Source: Microvirga antarctica (GTDB lineage Bacteria > Pseudomonadota > Alphaproteobacteria > Rhizobiales > Beijerinckiaceae). Taken from it: a stretch of 64,000 bases of DNA. The notes under the pieces were generated by a model. It was not told the origin of the DNA. It searched no databases and saw nothing but the letters and a program-made list of their open reading frames with translations. This document shows, piece after piece, positions 27,195-35,885 of the stretch. Numbering within the stretch: position 1 is the stretch's first letter; every line of letters starts with the position of its first letter. A program made the position numbers and the translations under genes. The stretch is taken from assembly GCF_017921815.1 (NCBI RefSeq), contig NZ_JAGEMM010000001.1:1178001-1242000 (forward strand). The letters run 5' to 3'.

Positions 27195-28715
27195 TCAGAT
27201 ATAGAAATAGTCCACTTTCGGATGGAATGTCGCGGCCGATACGTTGTCGAGCGTGGTGATTTTCACGATGGAGCCCGCGAGCGTCTTGTAACTCACGACC
27301 GTGTCGCCGGAGCCGTTATCATCGAAGAACAAGCGCCCGGTTGAGGCTGGGTCCGCACTGCCGGATCCCTTGAAAAGACCCCGCAAGTCGAGCGTGTCGA
27401 TGCCGGGCTGGAAATCCTTGATATGACCGGCGCGTTTCGGGGCGCTTGCGAAGATGAACTGGTCGCTGCCCTTGCCGCCGATCAGGGTATCGGCATATCG
27501 GCCGGCATAGAGCTGATCGTTTCCCGAGCCCCCCGACAAGATGTTGTCACCCACGCCGTTCGACACGATTTTGTTGTTGGCACTATTGCCGTAGCCCCGC
27601 TGGTCGCCTTTGCCGGTGAGGCTCAGATTCTCGAGATTTGCCGCCAGTGTATATTTTGCAAGATCGGTGCGGACCGTATCGATCCCCATTTTGGCTTTCT
27701 CGATGGTCCGGTCACTGCGGTGATCGACATAGTAGGTGTCGTCGCCGCGCCCTCCGATCATCGTGTCGCCGCCCTGCTTGCCAACAATCTTGTCGTTCGC
27801 ACTCGTGCCGGAAAGCCTGTCCCAGTCGTAGGTGCCGATGATGCTCTTTTTGGTCTTGCCACTCGACGGCAGCGTGAACAATGTTCGGGCTTCAACATGA
27901 TCTGCAGCGGCAGACGGCGAGGTGTCGCCGGCGTTCGCATAGGCCCGGATGTAATCAATCTGGAGCGTGGCGGGAAACGGCGTCGTGCCGTCCGGACTTC
28001 CCGGCCATTCTCCCCCGACCGCGAGATTGGCCAGCATGTACATCGGCTTGTCCATGCCGGCGGGCGTCGCCGTCTGGTAGATCTTCGTCCCGTCCACATA
28101 CCAGGAGATCGTGTCCTTCTGCCAATCGACGCCGTATGTGTGGAACCCCGTCGTCATGCCCTGAACGATCGTCGACTTGTTGGTCATCTGGGCGCCGTTG
28201 GACTCGAAGTGAACCGAGGTCTCCAACCGGTCGGGCGCGCTCCCGATCATTTCCATGATGTCGATTTCAGGCGGCCATGACAGGTCCGTGGGAAGCAGCC
28301 AAAAGGCGGGCCACAGCCCCTGCCCCGCTGGCAGCTTGGCGCTCATTTCAAAATAGCCATAGGTCTGGCTGAAGGAGTGAAAACTCGTGATCATGCCCGA
28401 CGTGTAGGCGTAGCCTTCGACCTGCGATCGAAGCGGCAAGGGCGTCGGCGCCGCGTTGATGTTCATGATCCCGCCTTGAGCGGTGTAGGTGCCGAGCGAC
28501 GACGTCGCCGCGAAATTAGCGTTGACGTACCATTGTTGCTCGCCATTCGCGGTATTTGTGCCGCCGTTGGAAGCCGTCCACGGATAGCCGGTACCCCAGG
28601 TCCCGGACGAGCCGTTCCAGTAATCAAACGAATTGAAGTCATCCGAAAACGTCAAAACTGCCGTAGATGAAAGCTTATTCGGATCAATCGCCAAATTATA
28701 GACTCCCCACGACAA
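27195..28715 (-). CDS. Secreted GH16 glycanase with RTX calcium-binding repeats (ExsH/PlyA-like)
   Basis: A 506-residue protein. Residues about 20-260 are a GH16 domain with GYFEMSAKLPAGQGLWPAFWL and the catalytic EIDIMEMIG, very close in wording to the fused GH16 at 23922-26105. Residues about 290-450 contain RTX nonapeptide-like motifs (GGRGDDTYYVD, GGSGNDQLYAG, GGKGSDQF). It has no signal peptide, as expected for type I secretion with a C-terminal signal. Related rhizobial enzymes cut succinoglycan-like polymers. The start is a TTG at 28715 without a convincing ribosome-binding site. No type I exporter genes are in the window. Confidence 0.85.
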   Translation of the reverse strand: MSWGVYNLAIDPNKLSSTAVLTFSDDFNSFDYWNGSSGTWGTGYPWTASNGGTNTANGEQQWYVNANFAATSSLGTYTAQGGIMNINAAPTPLPLRSQVEGYAYTSGMITSFHSFSQTYGYFEMSAKLPAGQGLWPAFWLLPTDLSWPPEIDIMEMIGSAPDRLETSVHFESNGAQMTNKSTIVQGMTTGFHTYGVDWQKDTISWYVDGTKIYQTATPAGMDKPMYMLANLAVGGEWPGSPDGTTPFPATLQIDYIRAYANAGDTSPSAAADHVEARTLFTLPSSGKTKKSIIGTYDWDRLSGTSANDKIVGKQGGDTMIGGRGDDTYYVDHRSDRTIEKAKMGIDTVRTDLAKYTLAANLENLSLTGKGDQRGYGNSANNKIVSNGVGDNILSGGSGNDQLYAGRYADTLIGGKGSDQFIFASAPKRAGHIKDFQPGIDTLDLRGLFKGSGSADPASTGRLFFDDNGSGDTVVSYKTLAGSIVKITTLDNVSAATFHPKVDYFYI

Positions 28716-28935
28716 GCATCAGCGGCCGATAGTGACTGGCGATGCTGTGAAGAGATGTTAAATATGAATATTTTCTCTATCAATTAAGCTCGCGCTTCTG
28801 TCATGATACGCGAGGCGCAAGACGTGCGGCAGCCAGAATCTGACTTAAGGTAAATTTCCCACCCCGCGCACGGGCTGGATCCGAGGCCGCGGCGAGTCAC
28901 CGTTACGATTCAAGTGGTTAGGATTGAACAGGGAC

Positions 28936-28951
28936 TACCCCTTTCGGGGTA
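28936..28951. promoter_or_regulatory. TACC-N8-GGTA dyad, second copy
   Basis: TACCCC, a 4-base TTTC centre, GGGGTA: a perfect 6-bp inverted repeat. As two inverted heptamers around two bases it fits the NarL-family 7-2-7 pattern, like 17844-17859. It lies 221 bases upstream of the GH16-RTX start. Confidence 0.4.
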
Positions 28952-29353
28952 CCATGAGGTGCGCGCACCCGCGAAACGCGCCAGGCGCGGCTTGAAACAA
29001 GCCTCAGAACCGAAGATGACCACCCTGAAAGAAGAGACAGTTGTCCTGATACGGATCGAAAATCTGAGCAGAATGTCGTCTAGGCGCAGGAAAAATAGGA
29101 ATAAAATTAAAATTCGGCACGGCTGCCAGATTGCCCCGCCCTGCAGGGCAAGACATTTTTACTGTTTGTTAAGCCTCGGTTACGAAATCACTCATCCGGA
29201 AGATCATTGGCGTGGCTCCGGAAAGACTTGACCGGCACCACCCAGGTCGCCGCGAATCGGTAGGCCTTCTGCCTCATCGGCACGCCGCGTGAGGCTGCCG
29301 CCGCGCGGCTCATGGATGCCCGTCTTGCAGCAAGCGCGCGTCGGAGTCGTCGT

Positions 29354-29396
29354 CGGGCGGGCGCTGAGAAATGGTTGTTCTCTCTGCGCCCGCCCG
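29354..29396 (-). terminator. Long nested hairpin downstream of the TerC gene
   Basis: Perfect 11-bp GC arms (CGGGCGGGCGC / GCGCCCGCCCG) enclose an inner 5-bp stem GAGAA/TTCTC with a 7-base loop. It starts 17 bases beyond the TerC stop codon on the minus strand. No T run follows, so it is either an atypical terminator or a 3'-end stabiliser. Confidence 0.5.
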
Positions 29397-29412
29397 GATG
29401 CGGCGTCGATCG

Positions 29413-30147
29413 TTACTTCGCGTTCCGGCGTCGCGAGAGCATGTTCAGCCCTTCGATCAATCCGGAGAAGGCCATAGCGGCGTAGATGTAGCCCTTGGGG
29501 ACGTGAGCACCGAAGCCTTCGGCAATCAGGGTCATGCCGATCATCAGCAGGAAGCCCAGTGCCAGCATGACCACGGTCGGATTGGCCTCAATGAATTTCG
29601 CCAGGGGTTCGGCCGCCAGCAGCATGACAGTCACGGCAACGATCACGGCGATGACCATGATGGGCACGTGATCGGTCATGCCGACGGCGGTGATGATGCT
29701 GTCGATGGAGAAGACAAGATCGAGCACAAGGATCTGGCCGATCGCGGCGCCGAAACCCAGTTGCACCCGGCTGCTGCCCTCGAACATGTCGGGGCCGGGA
29801 TTTTTGTCGACGGTGTGGTGAATCTCTTTGGTGGCCTTCCAGACGAGAAACAACCCGCCGGCGATGAGGATGAGATCGCGCCACGAAAAGCCGTGGCCGA
29901 AGGCGGTAAAGAGCGGCTCCGTCAATTGCACGATGAAGGCGATCGTCCCGAGCAGGCCCAGCCGCATGATCAACGCAAGGCCAATGCCGATGCGGCGGGC
30001 CTTGGTCTGTTGGTGGGCCGGAAGTTTGTTGGTCAGGATTGAGATGAAGACGAGATTGTCGATGCCGAGCACAACCTCCATCACGATGAGGGTCGCGAGC
30101 GCGACCCAGGCGGTGGGGTCGACGGCTAAGGCAATAAGCGGGTCCAT
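29413..30147 (-). CDS. TerC family integral membrane protein
   Basis: A 244-residue polytopic inner-membrane protein with about seven helices. The TerC signatures [15 protein letters not shown] and [17 protein letters not shown] hold the paired acidic residues presumed to bind metal (manganese or tellurite-related ions). It belongs to the stand-alone short form (YgdQ/YkoY-like). Three starts are possible: TTG 30189, ATG 30159 and ATG 30147. The last has GGATAGG just upstream and begins right before the first helix. Confidence 0.88.
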   Translation of the reverse strand: MDPLIALAVDPTAWVALATLIVMEVVLGIDNLVFISILTNKLPAHQQTKARRIGIGLALIMRLGLLGTIAFIVQLTEPLFTAFGHGFSWRDLILIAGGLFLVWKATKEIHHTVDKNPGPDMFEGSSRVQLGFGAAIGQILVLDLVFSIDSIITAVGMTDHVPIMVIAVIVAVTVMLLAAEPLAKFIEANPTVVMLALGFLLMIGMTLIAEGFGAHVPKGYIYAAMAFSGLIEGLNMLSRRRNAK

Positions 30148-30300
30148 GATCCTATCCATATGAGTTGCCACGCTTATGTCGTCGGTCAAAGCTGAGGAAC
30201 AAGAGGGCGGCGGCGCTGGATTGGATCAAAAGCGCGTTCGGGTGCGCGATTGCGCGCCCAACGCACGCGTCAGACGAAGGTCGCAGGCCATTGCGGACAC

Positions 30301-30321
30301 GAACCAATTGCAAACTGGTTC
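30301..30321. promoter_or_regulatory. Candidate operator 1 for the GntR regulator
   Basis: GAACCAATT-GCA-AACTGGTTC: a 9-bp inverted repeat with one mismatch, sharing the ACCAATT half with operator 2. It lies about 100 bases before the regulator start. Confidence 0.45.
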
Positions 30322-30386
30322 AGGATTGCGATACGCTTACTCAACGGAATTTGATCGGATGCGGATAATTTCGAAGGCTTGACGAT

Positions 30387-30404
30387 ACCAATTCACGAAT
30401 TGGT
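30387..30404. promoter_or_regulatory. Candidate operator 2 for the GntR regulator
   Basis: ACCAATT-CACG-AATTGGT: perfect 7-bp inverted repeat ending 15 bases before the regulator start codon. Its position suggests autorepression of the regulator and hence of the transport operon. Confidence 0.5.
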
Positions 30405-30419
30405 TCTGGCGAGGGCGTC

Positions 30420-31196
30420 ATGACGGGCGGAGAGACATTTGCCGACAGCTCGGATTTTGCGCTCCGGCAGATGCGTGTCCTGCTCGACCAGCGTTCGGGC
30501 AGTGAGAGCAGCCGTCAGCTCCCTCCTGAGCGAACCCTCGCGGCCCAACTGGGCGTCGGCCGACGGACCTTGAGACGGGCGCTGGAAGTGCTCGAAGCGG
30601 AGGGCCACATCTGGCGTCACCAGGGCAAGGGAACCTTTCTGGGACCGCGGCCGCTTCGGGAAGAGGTGAACCTCGCCGAGCTGGCGCGACGCACCCATCC
30701 TCTCGAAGTCATGGAGGCCCGGCTCGAGATCGAGCCAGCGCTCGCGCGGCTGGCCGCGTTGCGGGCATCGAACGGCGATATCGAGCGCTTGAGGCATCTT
30801 GCACAGAAGACGGAGTCGATCGCGGACGGCGATTCCGACAGCCGCGAGTTGTGGGACGGCGCATTTCACCGCGCCATCGCCGAGGTGGCAGGAAACTCGC
30901 TGCTGTTTGCTTTCGTCGACGTTGTCGATCGCATCAGGCAAGACCCGACGTGGCGGCGGCTTCGCGAACGAGCGCGGACGCCGGGCAGCCAGCACGGCTT
31001 CGTTCACCAACACCATCAGGTCGTAGCAGCCATCGCGGCACGCGATGCGGCGGCCGCAGAGCAGGCCATGCGCCACCATCTGGAGGCGGTGCGCACGAGC
31101 GTCTTGCGGATCATGACGCAGTCATCGCCGCTCCCCACCACGGCGCAAGCCGAACCGGCCGAGCGCCTCATCTCCGAGAGAAGTCCCGTCGCATGA
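30420..31196 (+). CDS. FadR/GntR-family transcriptional regulator
   Basis: A 258-residue DNA-binding protein. Residues about 15-75 are a winged helix (LPPERTLAAQLGVGRRTLRRALEVLEAEG, then GKGTFLG). Residues about 90-235 form an FCD ligand domain with LEIEPALARLAA, FHRAIAEVAGN and HHQVVAAIAARD (His/Asp metal or ligand site). GAGGG precedes the ATG by six bases. Two similar inverted repeats upstream are likely binding sites. It is the first gene of a transport operon whose next start overlaps its stop, so it probably senses the transported substrate or its breakdown product. Confidence 0.9.
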   Translation: MTGGETFADSSDFALRQMRVLLDQRSGSESSRQLPPERTLAAQLGVGRRTLRRALEVLEAEGHIWRHQGKGTFLGPRPLREEVNLAELARRTHPLEVMEARLEIEPALARLAALRASNGDIERLRHLAQKTESIADGDSDSRELWDGAFHRAIAEVAGNSLLFAFVDVVDRIRQDPTWRRLRERARTPGSQHGFVHQHHQVVAAIAARDAAAAEQAMRHHLEAVRTSVLRIMTQSSPLPTTAQAEPAERLISERSPVA

Positions 31197-32242
31197 CCCG
31201 CACGCAAGCGCTCCGCTCCTCCGAGGACCGCCTCCACCAGGCGCAAGGCGCCCCCTCCCTCCTGCGCGTCGAGAACCTGTCGGTGCGATTCGACGGATCG
31301 CCGGACGACGTCAACGTGGTGGATCATGTCTCCTTCTCCGTGGAGAAGGGAAAGACGCTCTGCATCGTCGGTGAATCTGGATGCGGCAAGAGCGTGACGG
31401 CCCTGGCCCTGATGGGGCTGCTACCGACGCCGCCGGCGCGGATCGTTGCGGGCCGGGCGCTGTTTGCCGGGCAGGATCTGCTCGCTTTGCCGGAGCGGCA
31501 GCGGGCGGACATGCGCGGCAACCAGACCGCCATGATCTTCCAGGAGCCCATGACATCGCTAAACCCGGTCTTCACCGTTGGCGACCAGATCACGGAAGGC
31601 ATTCTGCGGCATCGCGCGATTTCGAAAGCAGCAGCAACGGAGCGCGCCCTGGAAATGCTTCGCCGCGTGCGCATTCCCGCGCCGGAAAAGCGCATGCGCG
31701 CCTATCCGCATGAGCTGTCGGGGGGCATGCGACAGCGGGTGATGATCGCCATGGCGCTCGCCAACGAGCCGCAACTGCTGATCGCCGATGAGCCGACCAC
31801 CGCGCTGGATGTGACCATTCAGGCTCAGATCATCGCGCTGATCCGGCAGTTGCAGGCGGAAAGCGGCATGGCGATGATCCTGATCACGCACGATCTCGGC
31901 GTCGTTGCCGAAGTGGCCGACGAGGTCGTGGTGATGTATGCCGGCCGCGTTGTAGAGCGCGGCGCGGTCGACGATATTTTCGCCGATCCGCAACACCCCT
32001 ACACGATCGGCTTGATGGGATCGGTGCCGTCGCTCGGCAGACGTCAGGGCGCCCTGACGACGATTCCCGGAACGGTGCCGCCGGCTGAACTCATGCCGCG
32101 CGGATGCCGGTTCTCCCCGCGCTGTCCCTTCGCCGACCAGCGGTGCGTCAGCGATCCGCCGCCGCTTGTCGAGATCGCACCCGCACATGATGCCCGCTGC
32201 TGGTACGCTCCCCTTGAACTCCACCGCGAAGTCCTCCGATGA
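31193..32242 (+). CDS. Oligopeptide-type ABC transporter ATPase (DppD-like)
   Basis: A 349-residue ATPase of a peptide/glutathione-type importer. Visible are Walker [12 protein letters not shown]-loop [14 protein letters not shown], signature LSGGMRQRV, Walker [16 protein letters not shown]-loop [10 protein letters not shown], and the C-terminal oligopeptide extension with [15 protein letters not shown], whose Cys pattern is a family trait. It overlaps the regulator stop and the next ATPase start by ATGA, so all are translated together. Confidence 0.93.
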   Translation: MTRTQALRSSEDRLHQAQGAPSLLRVENLSVRFDGSPDDVNVVDHVSFSVEKGKTLCIVGESGCGKSVTALALMGLLPTPPARIVAGRALFAGQDLLALPERQRADMRGNQTAMIFQEPMTSLNPVFTVGDQITEGILRHRAISKAAATERALEMLRRVRIPAPEKRMRAYPHELSGGMRQRVMIAMALANEPQLLIADEPTTALDVTIQAQIIALIRQLQAESGMAMILITHDLGVVAEVADEVVVMYAGRVVERGAVDDIFADPQHPYTIGLMGSVPSLGRRQGALTTIPGTVPPAELMPRGCRFSPRCPFADQRCVSDPPPLVEIAPAHDARCWYAPLELHREVLR

Positions 32243-33336
32243 CAACACCCGCGCGCGACATCATCCTTGAGAGCACCGGCCTGGTGAAGCATTTCGGTGG
32301 CCGCGGGCTCCTGTCATCGCCCACGGTCGTGCGTGCCGTTGACGGTGTGTCGCTGGCCGTCGAGCGCGGCGAGACCTTCGCCATCGTGGGCGAATCCGGC
32401 TGCGGAAAATCGACCCTCGGACGGCTCCTTCTTCGGCTCATCGAGCCGACCGCAGGCGACGTGCGCTATGAGGGACGCTCGATCATCGGGCTCGCGCCGG
32501 ACGAGATGCGCAAACTGCGTCGCGAGATGCAGATCATCTTCCAGGACCCCTACGCCTCGCTCAATCCGCGCATGAACGTGCGCGACATTGTGGGCGAACC
32601 GATCTGGCTGCACGGCCTCGCGCGCGGACGCGACAAGCAGGAACGTGTGGCGGACCTCCTGCGCACGGTCGGCCTGATTCCTTCCCACGGGGACCGCTAT
32701 CCGCACGAATTCTCCGGCGGCCAGCGTCAACGGATCGGAATCGCACGCGCGCTGGCCGGCGAGCCGAAACTGATCATCGGCGACGAGCCGGTCTCGGCGC
32801 TCGATGTCTCCATTCAGGCGCAGATCATCAATCTGCTGGAGGATCTGAAGGATCGATTCGGGCTGACCCTCGTCATCATCGCGCATGACCTCGCTGTCAT
32901 CCGCCACATGAGCGACCGCGTCGCCGTGATGTATCTGGGCGAGATCGTCGAACTCAGTGATACGAACGCGCTCTTCGATGATCCCCTGCACCCCTATACC
33001 CGCGCGCTCCTGACGGCCATTCCGGTGCCCAATCCCACCGACCGACAGCCAAAGCCGCTTTTGCAGGGCGATGTGCCGAGCCCGGCAGCACCGCCGAGTG
33101 GTTGCCGATTTCATACCCGTTGTCCGCACGCCCAGGCGCTTTGTCGAGAAGCCCACCCGGAGCTTGAAGTCGCCTCAGAGGGGCGGCAGGTCGCTTGCCA
33201 CTTCTGGCGCGAGATTCGCAATGCGGGCGCAGGTGCTTTGACGGCACCCGTGCCAAGCCCGGCGCTGACCCAGCGCCTGGCGCTCTACAGGACATGGCGG
33301 GAGCGGCAGGACAGTACGGGCACGCCAACCGCATGA
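32239..33336 (+). CDS. Oligopeptide-type ABC transporter ATPase (DppF-like)
   Basis: The second ATPase of the same importer, 365 residues. It shows Walker [13 protein letters not shown]-loop [14 protein letters not shown], signature [15 protein letters not shown], Walker [16 protein letters not shown]-loop [13 protein letters not shown] and the C-terminal Cys-containing extension [15 protein letters not shown]. Peptide importers use two different ATPases, which is the arrangement here. The start overlaps the first ATPase stop as ATGA. Confidence 0.93.
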   Translation: MTTPARDIILESTGLVKHFGGRGLLSSPTVVRAVDGVSLAVERGETFAIVGESGCGKSTLGRLLLRLIEPTAGDVRYEGRSIIGLAPDEMRKLRREMQIIFQDPYASLNPRMNVRDIVGEPIWLHGLARGRDKQERVADLLRTVGLIPSHGDRYPHEFSGGQRQRIGIARALAGEPKLIIGDEPVSALDVSIQAQIINLLEDLKDRFGLTLVIIAHDLAVIRHMSDRVAVMYLGEIVELSDTNALFDDPLHPYTRALLTAIPVPNPTDRQPKPLLQGDVPSPAAPPSGCRFHTRCPHAQALCREAHPELEVASEGRQVACHFWREIRNAGAGALTAPVPSPALTQRLALYRTWRERQDSTGTPTA

Positions 33337-33364
33337 CACACAAAACCAAGAGGAGAACGAGGCG

Positions 33365-34864
33365 ATGAGACCCATTTTCATGGCGGCAGCGGCCGCAGGC
33401 CTGCTGATCGGGACAGCAGCTTCCGCACAGACGCTGCGGATCGGTCTGCAGGAAGACCCGGACGTGCTGGATCCCCATCGCGCCCGCACGTTCGTCGGGC
33501 GCATCGTGTTCACGTCCCTGTGCGACAAGCTGGTGGAGATCACGCCAGAGTTGAAATTCGTGCCCCAACTTGCCACGGAATGGCAGTGGAGCGGCGACAA
33601 CAAGACCCTGACGATGAAGCTGCGGCCCGGCGTCAAATTCCACGACGGCGAAACGATGAACGCCGCCGCCGTGAAGGTGAATCTCGACCGCGCCCGCACC
33701 CTCCCCGACAGCCTTCGCAAAAGCGAACTGGGCTCTGTCGAGAGCGTCGATGTGGTCGACGACAACACGATCGCCATCAAGGTCTCGCGCCCCGACGCCA
33801 CGCTTGTGTCGCAGCTCTCCGACCGCGCCGGCATGATCATGTCGCCGAAAGCGCTGGCGGCGCCCGATTTCGCGCAGAAGCCCGTCTGCTCCGGCCCGTA
33901 TCAGTTCGTCGAGCGGGTGCAGAACGACCGCATCATCCTCGATCGCTTCAAGGATTACTGGGACGCCAAGAACTACAACTTCGACCGCCTCGTCTTCACG
34001 CCCATTCCCGATACCACGGTCCGGCTTGCAAACCTCAAGGCCGGCAATCTCGACATCCTGGAAAGGCTCGCCCCCAGCGACGTCGCGGACGTGAAGGCCG
34101 ATCCCAAACTCGTCTTCGCACCGGTGAGCGGCATCGGCTATCAGGGCCTGACGATCAACACCAGCAATGGCGAGCGCGCCAAAGGCCCGCTCGGACGGGA
34201 CAAGCGCGTCCGCCAGGCGCTCCAACTCGCCATCGACCGCGACGTGATCAACGAGGTCGTCGGTCAGGGCATCTTCCCTCCCGCGACCCAACCTTTTCCC
34301 CTGGCGAGCGCTTTCAACGACAAGAAGTTCGCAGAAAGCAAGCGTGATGTGGCAAAGGCCAAGGCTCTGCTGAAGGAAGCAGGCGTCGACCGGGTCAAGT
34401 TCGAGCTGTCGTTCGGCAACAGCACCACGACGCAGCAGATTGCCGAAATCATGCAGGCGATGGCTGCCGAAGCCGGATTCGACATCTCGCTGCGACCGAC
34501 CGAATTTGCGGCCCTTCAGAAGGAAGCCCAGGCCGGCAACTTCGACGTCAACGCGATCGGCTGGTCGGGTCGTGTGGACCCCGATGGCAACATCCACCAG
34601 TTCGTCACCTGCAAGGGTGGCCTGAACGATGGCCGCTACTGCAACGCCGAAGTGGATCGCCTGCTCAATGAAGCGCGCAGCATCAACGACGACGAGAAAC
34701 GCAAGGCTCTCTACGATTCAGCCCAGGCGATCCTTCAGGACGAGTTGCCGATTATCTACTCGTACTATCAGCCGTGGCCCTTCGTGGTGGCCAAGAAGGT
34801 CGAGGGCTTCAAGGCGTATCCCGACGGCATGATCCGCCTCAAAGGCGTGAAGTTCGCCTCCTGA
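33365..34864 (+). CDS. Periplasmic peptide-binding protein of the ABC importer (SBP family 5)
   Basis: A 499-residue binding protein with a signal peptide (MRPIFMAAAAAGLLIGTAAS, cleavage after ASA). Family 5 features include PHRARTFVGRIVFTSLCDKL, VPQLATEWQWSGDNKTLTMKLRPGVKFHDGE, KPVCSGPYQF and the late QFVTCKGGLNDGRYCN. It delivers the substrate to the two permeases. The combination with a gamma-glutamyltransferase-like gene downstream suggests gamma-glutamyl peptides or glutathione, but this is inference. Confidence 0.92.
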   Translation: MRPIFMAAAAAGLLIGTAASAQTLRIGLQEDPDVLDPHRARTFVGRIVFTSLCDKLVEITPELKFVPQLATEWQWSGDNKTLTMKLRPGVKFHDGETMNAAAVKVNLDRARTLPDSLRKSELGSVESVDVVDDNTIAIKVSRPDATLVSQLSDRAGMIMSPKALAAPDFAQKPVCSGPYQFVERVQNDRIILDRFKDYWDAKNYNFDRLVFTPIPDTTVRLANLKAGNLDILERLAPSDVADVKADPKLVFAPVSGIGYQGLTINTSNGERAKGPLGRDKRVRQALQLAIDRDVINEVVGQGIFPPATQPFPLASAFNDKKFAESKRDVAKAKALLKEAGVDRVKFELSFGNSTTTQQIAEIMQAMAAEAGFDISLRPTEFAALQKEAQAGNFDVNAIGWSGRVDPDGNIHQFVTCKGGLNDGRYCNAEVDRLLNEARSINDDEKRKALYDSAQAILQDELPIIYSYYQPWPFVVAKKVEGFKAYPDGMIRLKGVKFAS

Positions 34865-34876
34865 CGACCGACCCAA

Positions 34877-34906
34877 GACGCGTCCGCAGCTTTTTGCGGA
34901 CGCGTC
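34877..34906 (+). terminator. Hairpin between the binding-protein gene and the permease genes
   Basis: Perfect 12-bp arms (GACGCGTCCGCA / TGCGGACGCGTC) with a 6-base loop, starting 13 bases after the binding-protein stop. There is no T run. It is more likely an mRNA-stabilising or partial-attenuation hairpin, which gives more binding protein than permease, than a full terminator. Confidence 0.65.
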
Positions 34907-34937
34907 CAATCCCTCGAAAAGCAGATCGCACCCGCTC

Positions 34938-35885
34938 ATGCTCCGCTTCATCGCCAGACGCATCCTGATCGCCATCCCGACGATCATCATCGTATCGGTG
35001 CTGGTCTTCACCCTGCAGCAACTCCTGCCGGGCGACCCGGTCCTGACCATGGCAGGCGAAGAACGCGATCCGCAGGTCCTCGCATTTCTGCGTGAGAAAT
35101 ATCGTCTCGACGATCCCATCCCGCTGCAGTATTTCGCGTGGATCGGCCAGGTCCTGCAGGGCAATCTCGGCATCTCGCTCCGCACCGACATCCCCGTTCT
35201 CACCCTGATTCTGGGCAAGTTGCCGGTGACGCTCGAGCTTGCCATCTTCGCCATGATCATCGCACTCGCGATCGGAATCCCGGCAGGGGTCATCTCCGCC
35301 GTCAGGAAGGGCACCGCGGTCGATTACGCGGCCAACGTGGTGGCGCTCTCCGGGCTCTCGATCCCGAATTTCTGGCTCGGTATTCTTCTTATCATGCTGG
35401 TGTCAGTGCGCTGGCAGCTGCTCCCTGCCTCGGGCTTCGTCCCGCCCAGCGAAGACCTGTGGCTCAACATCAAGACGATGATCATGCCGGCCTTCGTGCT
35501 TGGCACCGGTCTTGCCGCAAGCCTCATGCGCCACACCCGTAGCGCCATGCTGGGGGTGCTGCGGTCGGATTACATCCGCACAGCCCGCGCGAAGGGCCTG
35601 TTGTCCCGCGTGATCATCTTGAAACACGCTCTGCGCAATGCGCTCATTCCCATCATCACCCTGTCGACGCTCCTGTTTGGCGAATTGCTGGCCGGCGCCG
35701 TGCTCACCGAGCAGATCTTCACGATACCAGGCTTTGGAAAACTCGTGGTCGATGCCGTCTTCAATCGGGATTACGCCGTCGTCCAGGGGGTCGTGCTCTG
35801 CACCGCCGTGGGCTTCATCGTCATGAACCTGCTGGCGGATGTTCTCTATGTTCTCGTCAACCCACGCCTGAGGCATGCACAATGA
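34938..35885 (+). CDS. Peptide ABC transporter permease (DppB-like)
   Basis: A 315-residue inner-membrane permease with six predicted helices. The N-terminal RRILIAIPTIIIVSVLVFTLQQLLPGDP and the EAA loop RSDYIRTARAKGLLSRVIILKHALRNALIP are family hallmarks. It forms the transport channel with the DppC-like protein, whose start overlaps its stop as ATGA. Confidence 0.93.
   Translation: MLRFIARRILIAIPTIIIVSVLVFTLQQLLPGDPVLTMAGEERDPQVLAFLREKYRLDDPIPLQYFAWIGQVLQGNLGISLRTDIPVLTLILGKLPVTLELAIFAMIIALAIGIPAGVISAVRKGTAVDYAANVVALSGLSIPNFWLGILLIMLVSVRWQLLPASGFVPPSEDLWLNIKTMIMPAFVLGTGLAASLMRHTRSAMLGVLRSDYIRTARAKGLLSRVIILKHALRNALIPIITLSTLLFGELLAGAVLTEQIFTIPGFGKLVVDAVFNRDYAVVQGVVLCTAVGFIVMNLLADVLYVLVNPRLRHAQ

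Larger units (their letters stand above)
28716..29412. other. 697-bp stretch without a gene, rich in inverted repeats
   Basis: No open frame here has credible codon use or a family match. The first 200 bases are AT-rich and presumably hold the promoter of the GH16-RTX gene. A 16-bp TACC-N8-GGTA dyad lies at 28936-28951, an AT-rich stretch at 29090-29115, a near-CtrA site (TTAA-N7-TTAC, 29169-29183) and a long hairpin at 29354-29396. A small RNA is possible but not demonstrated. Confidence 0.5.

Noticed and set aside
29169..29183. TTAA-N7-TTAC as a CtrA site
   Set aside because: One mismatch, and no gene start is placed to use it.
32954..34597. Minus-strand frame of 547 codons over the ABC transporter genes
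   Set aside because: The plus-strand ATPase and binding protein have all family motifs, and the opposite frame is repetitive in composition without motifs.
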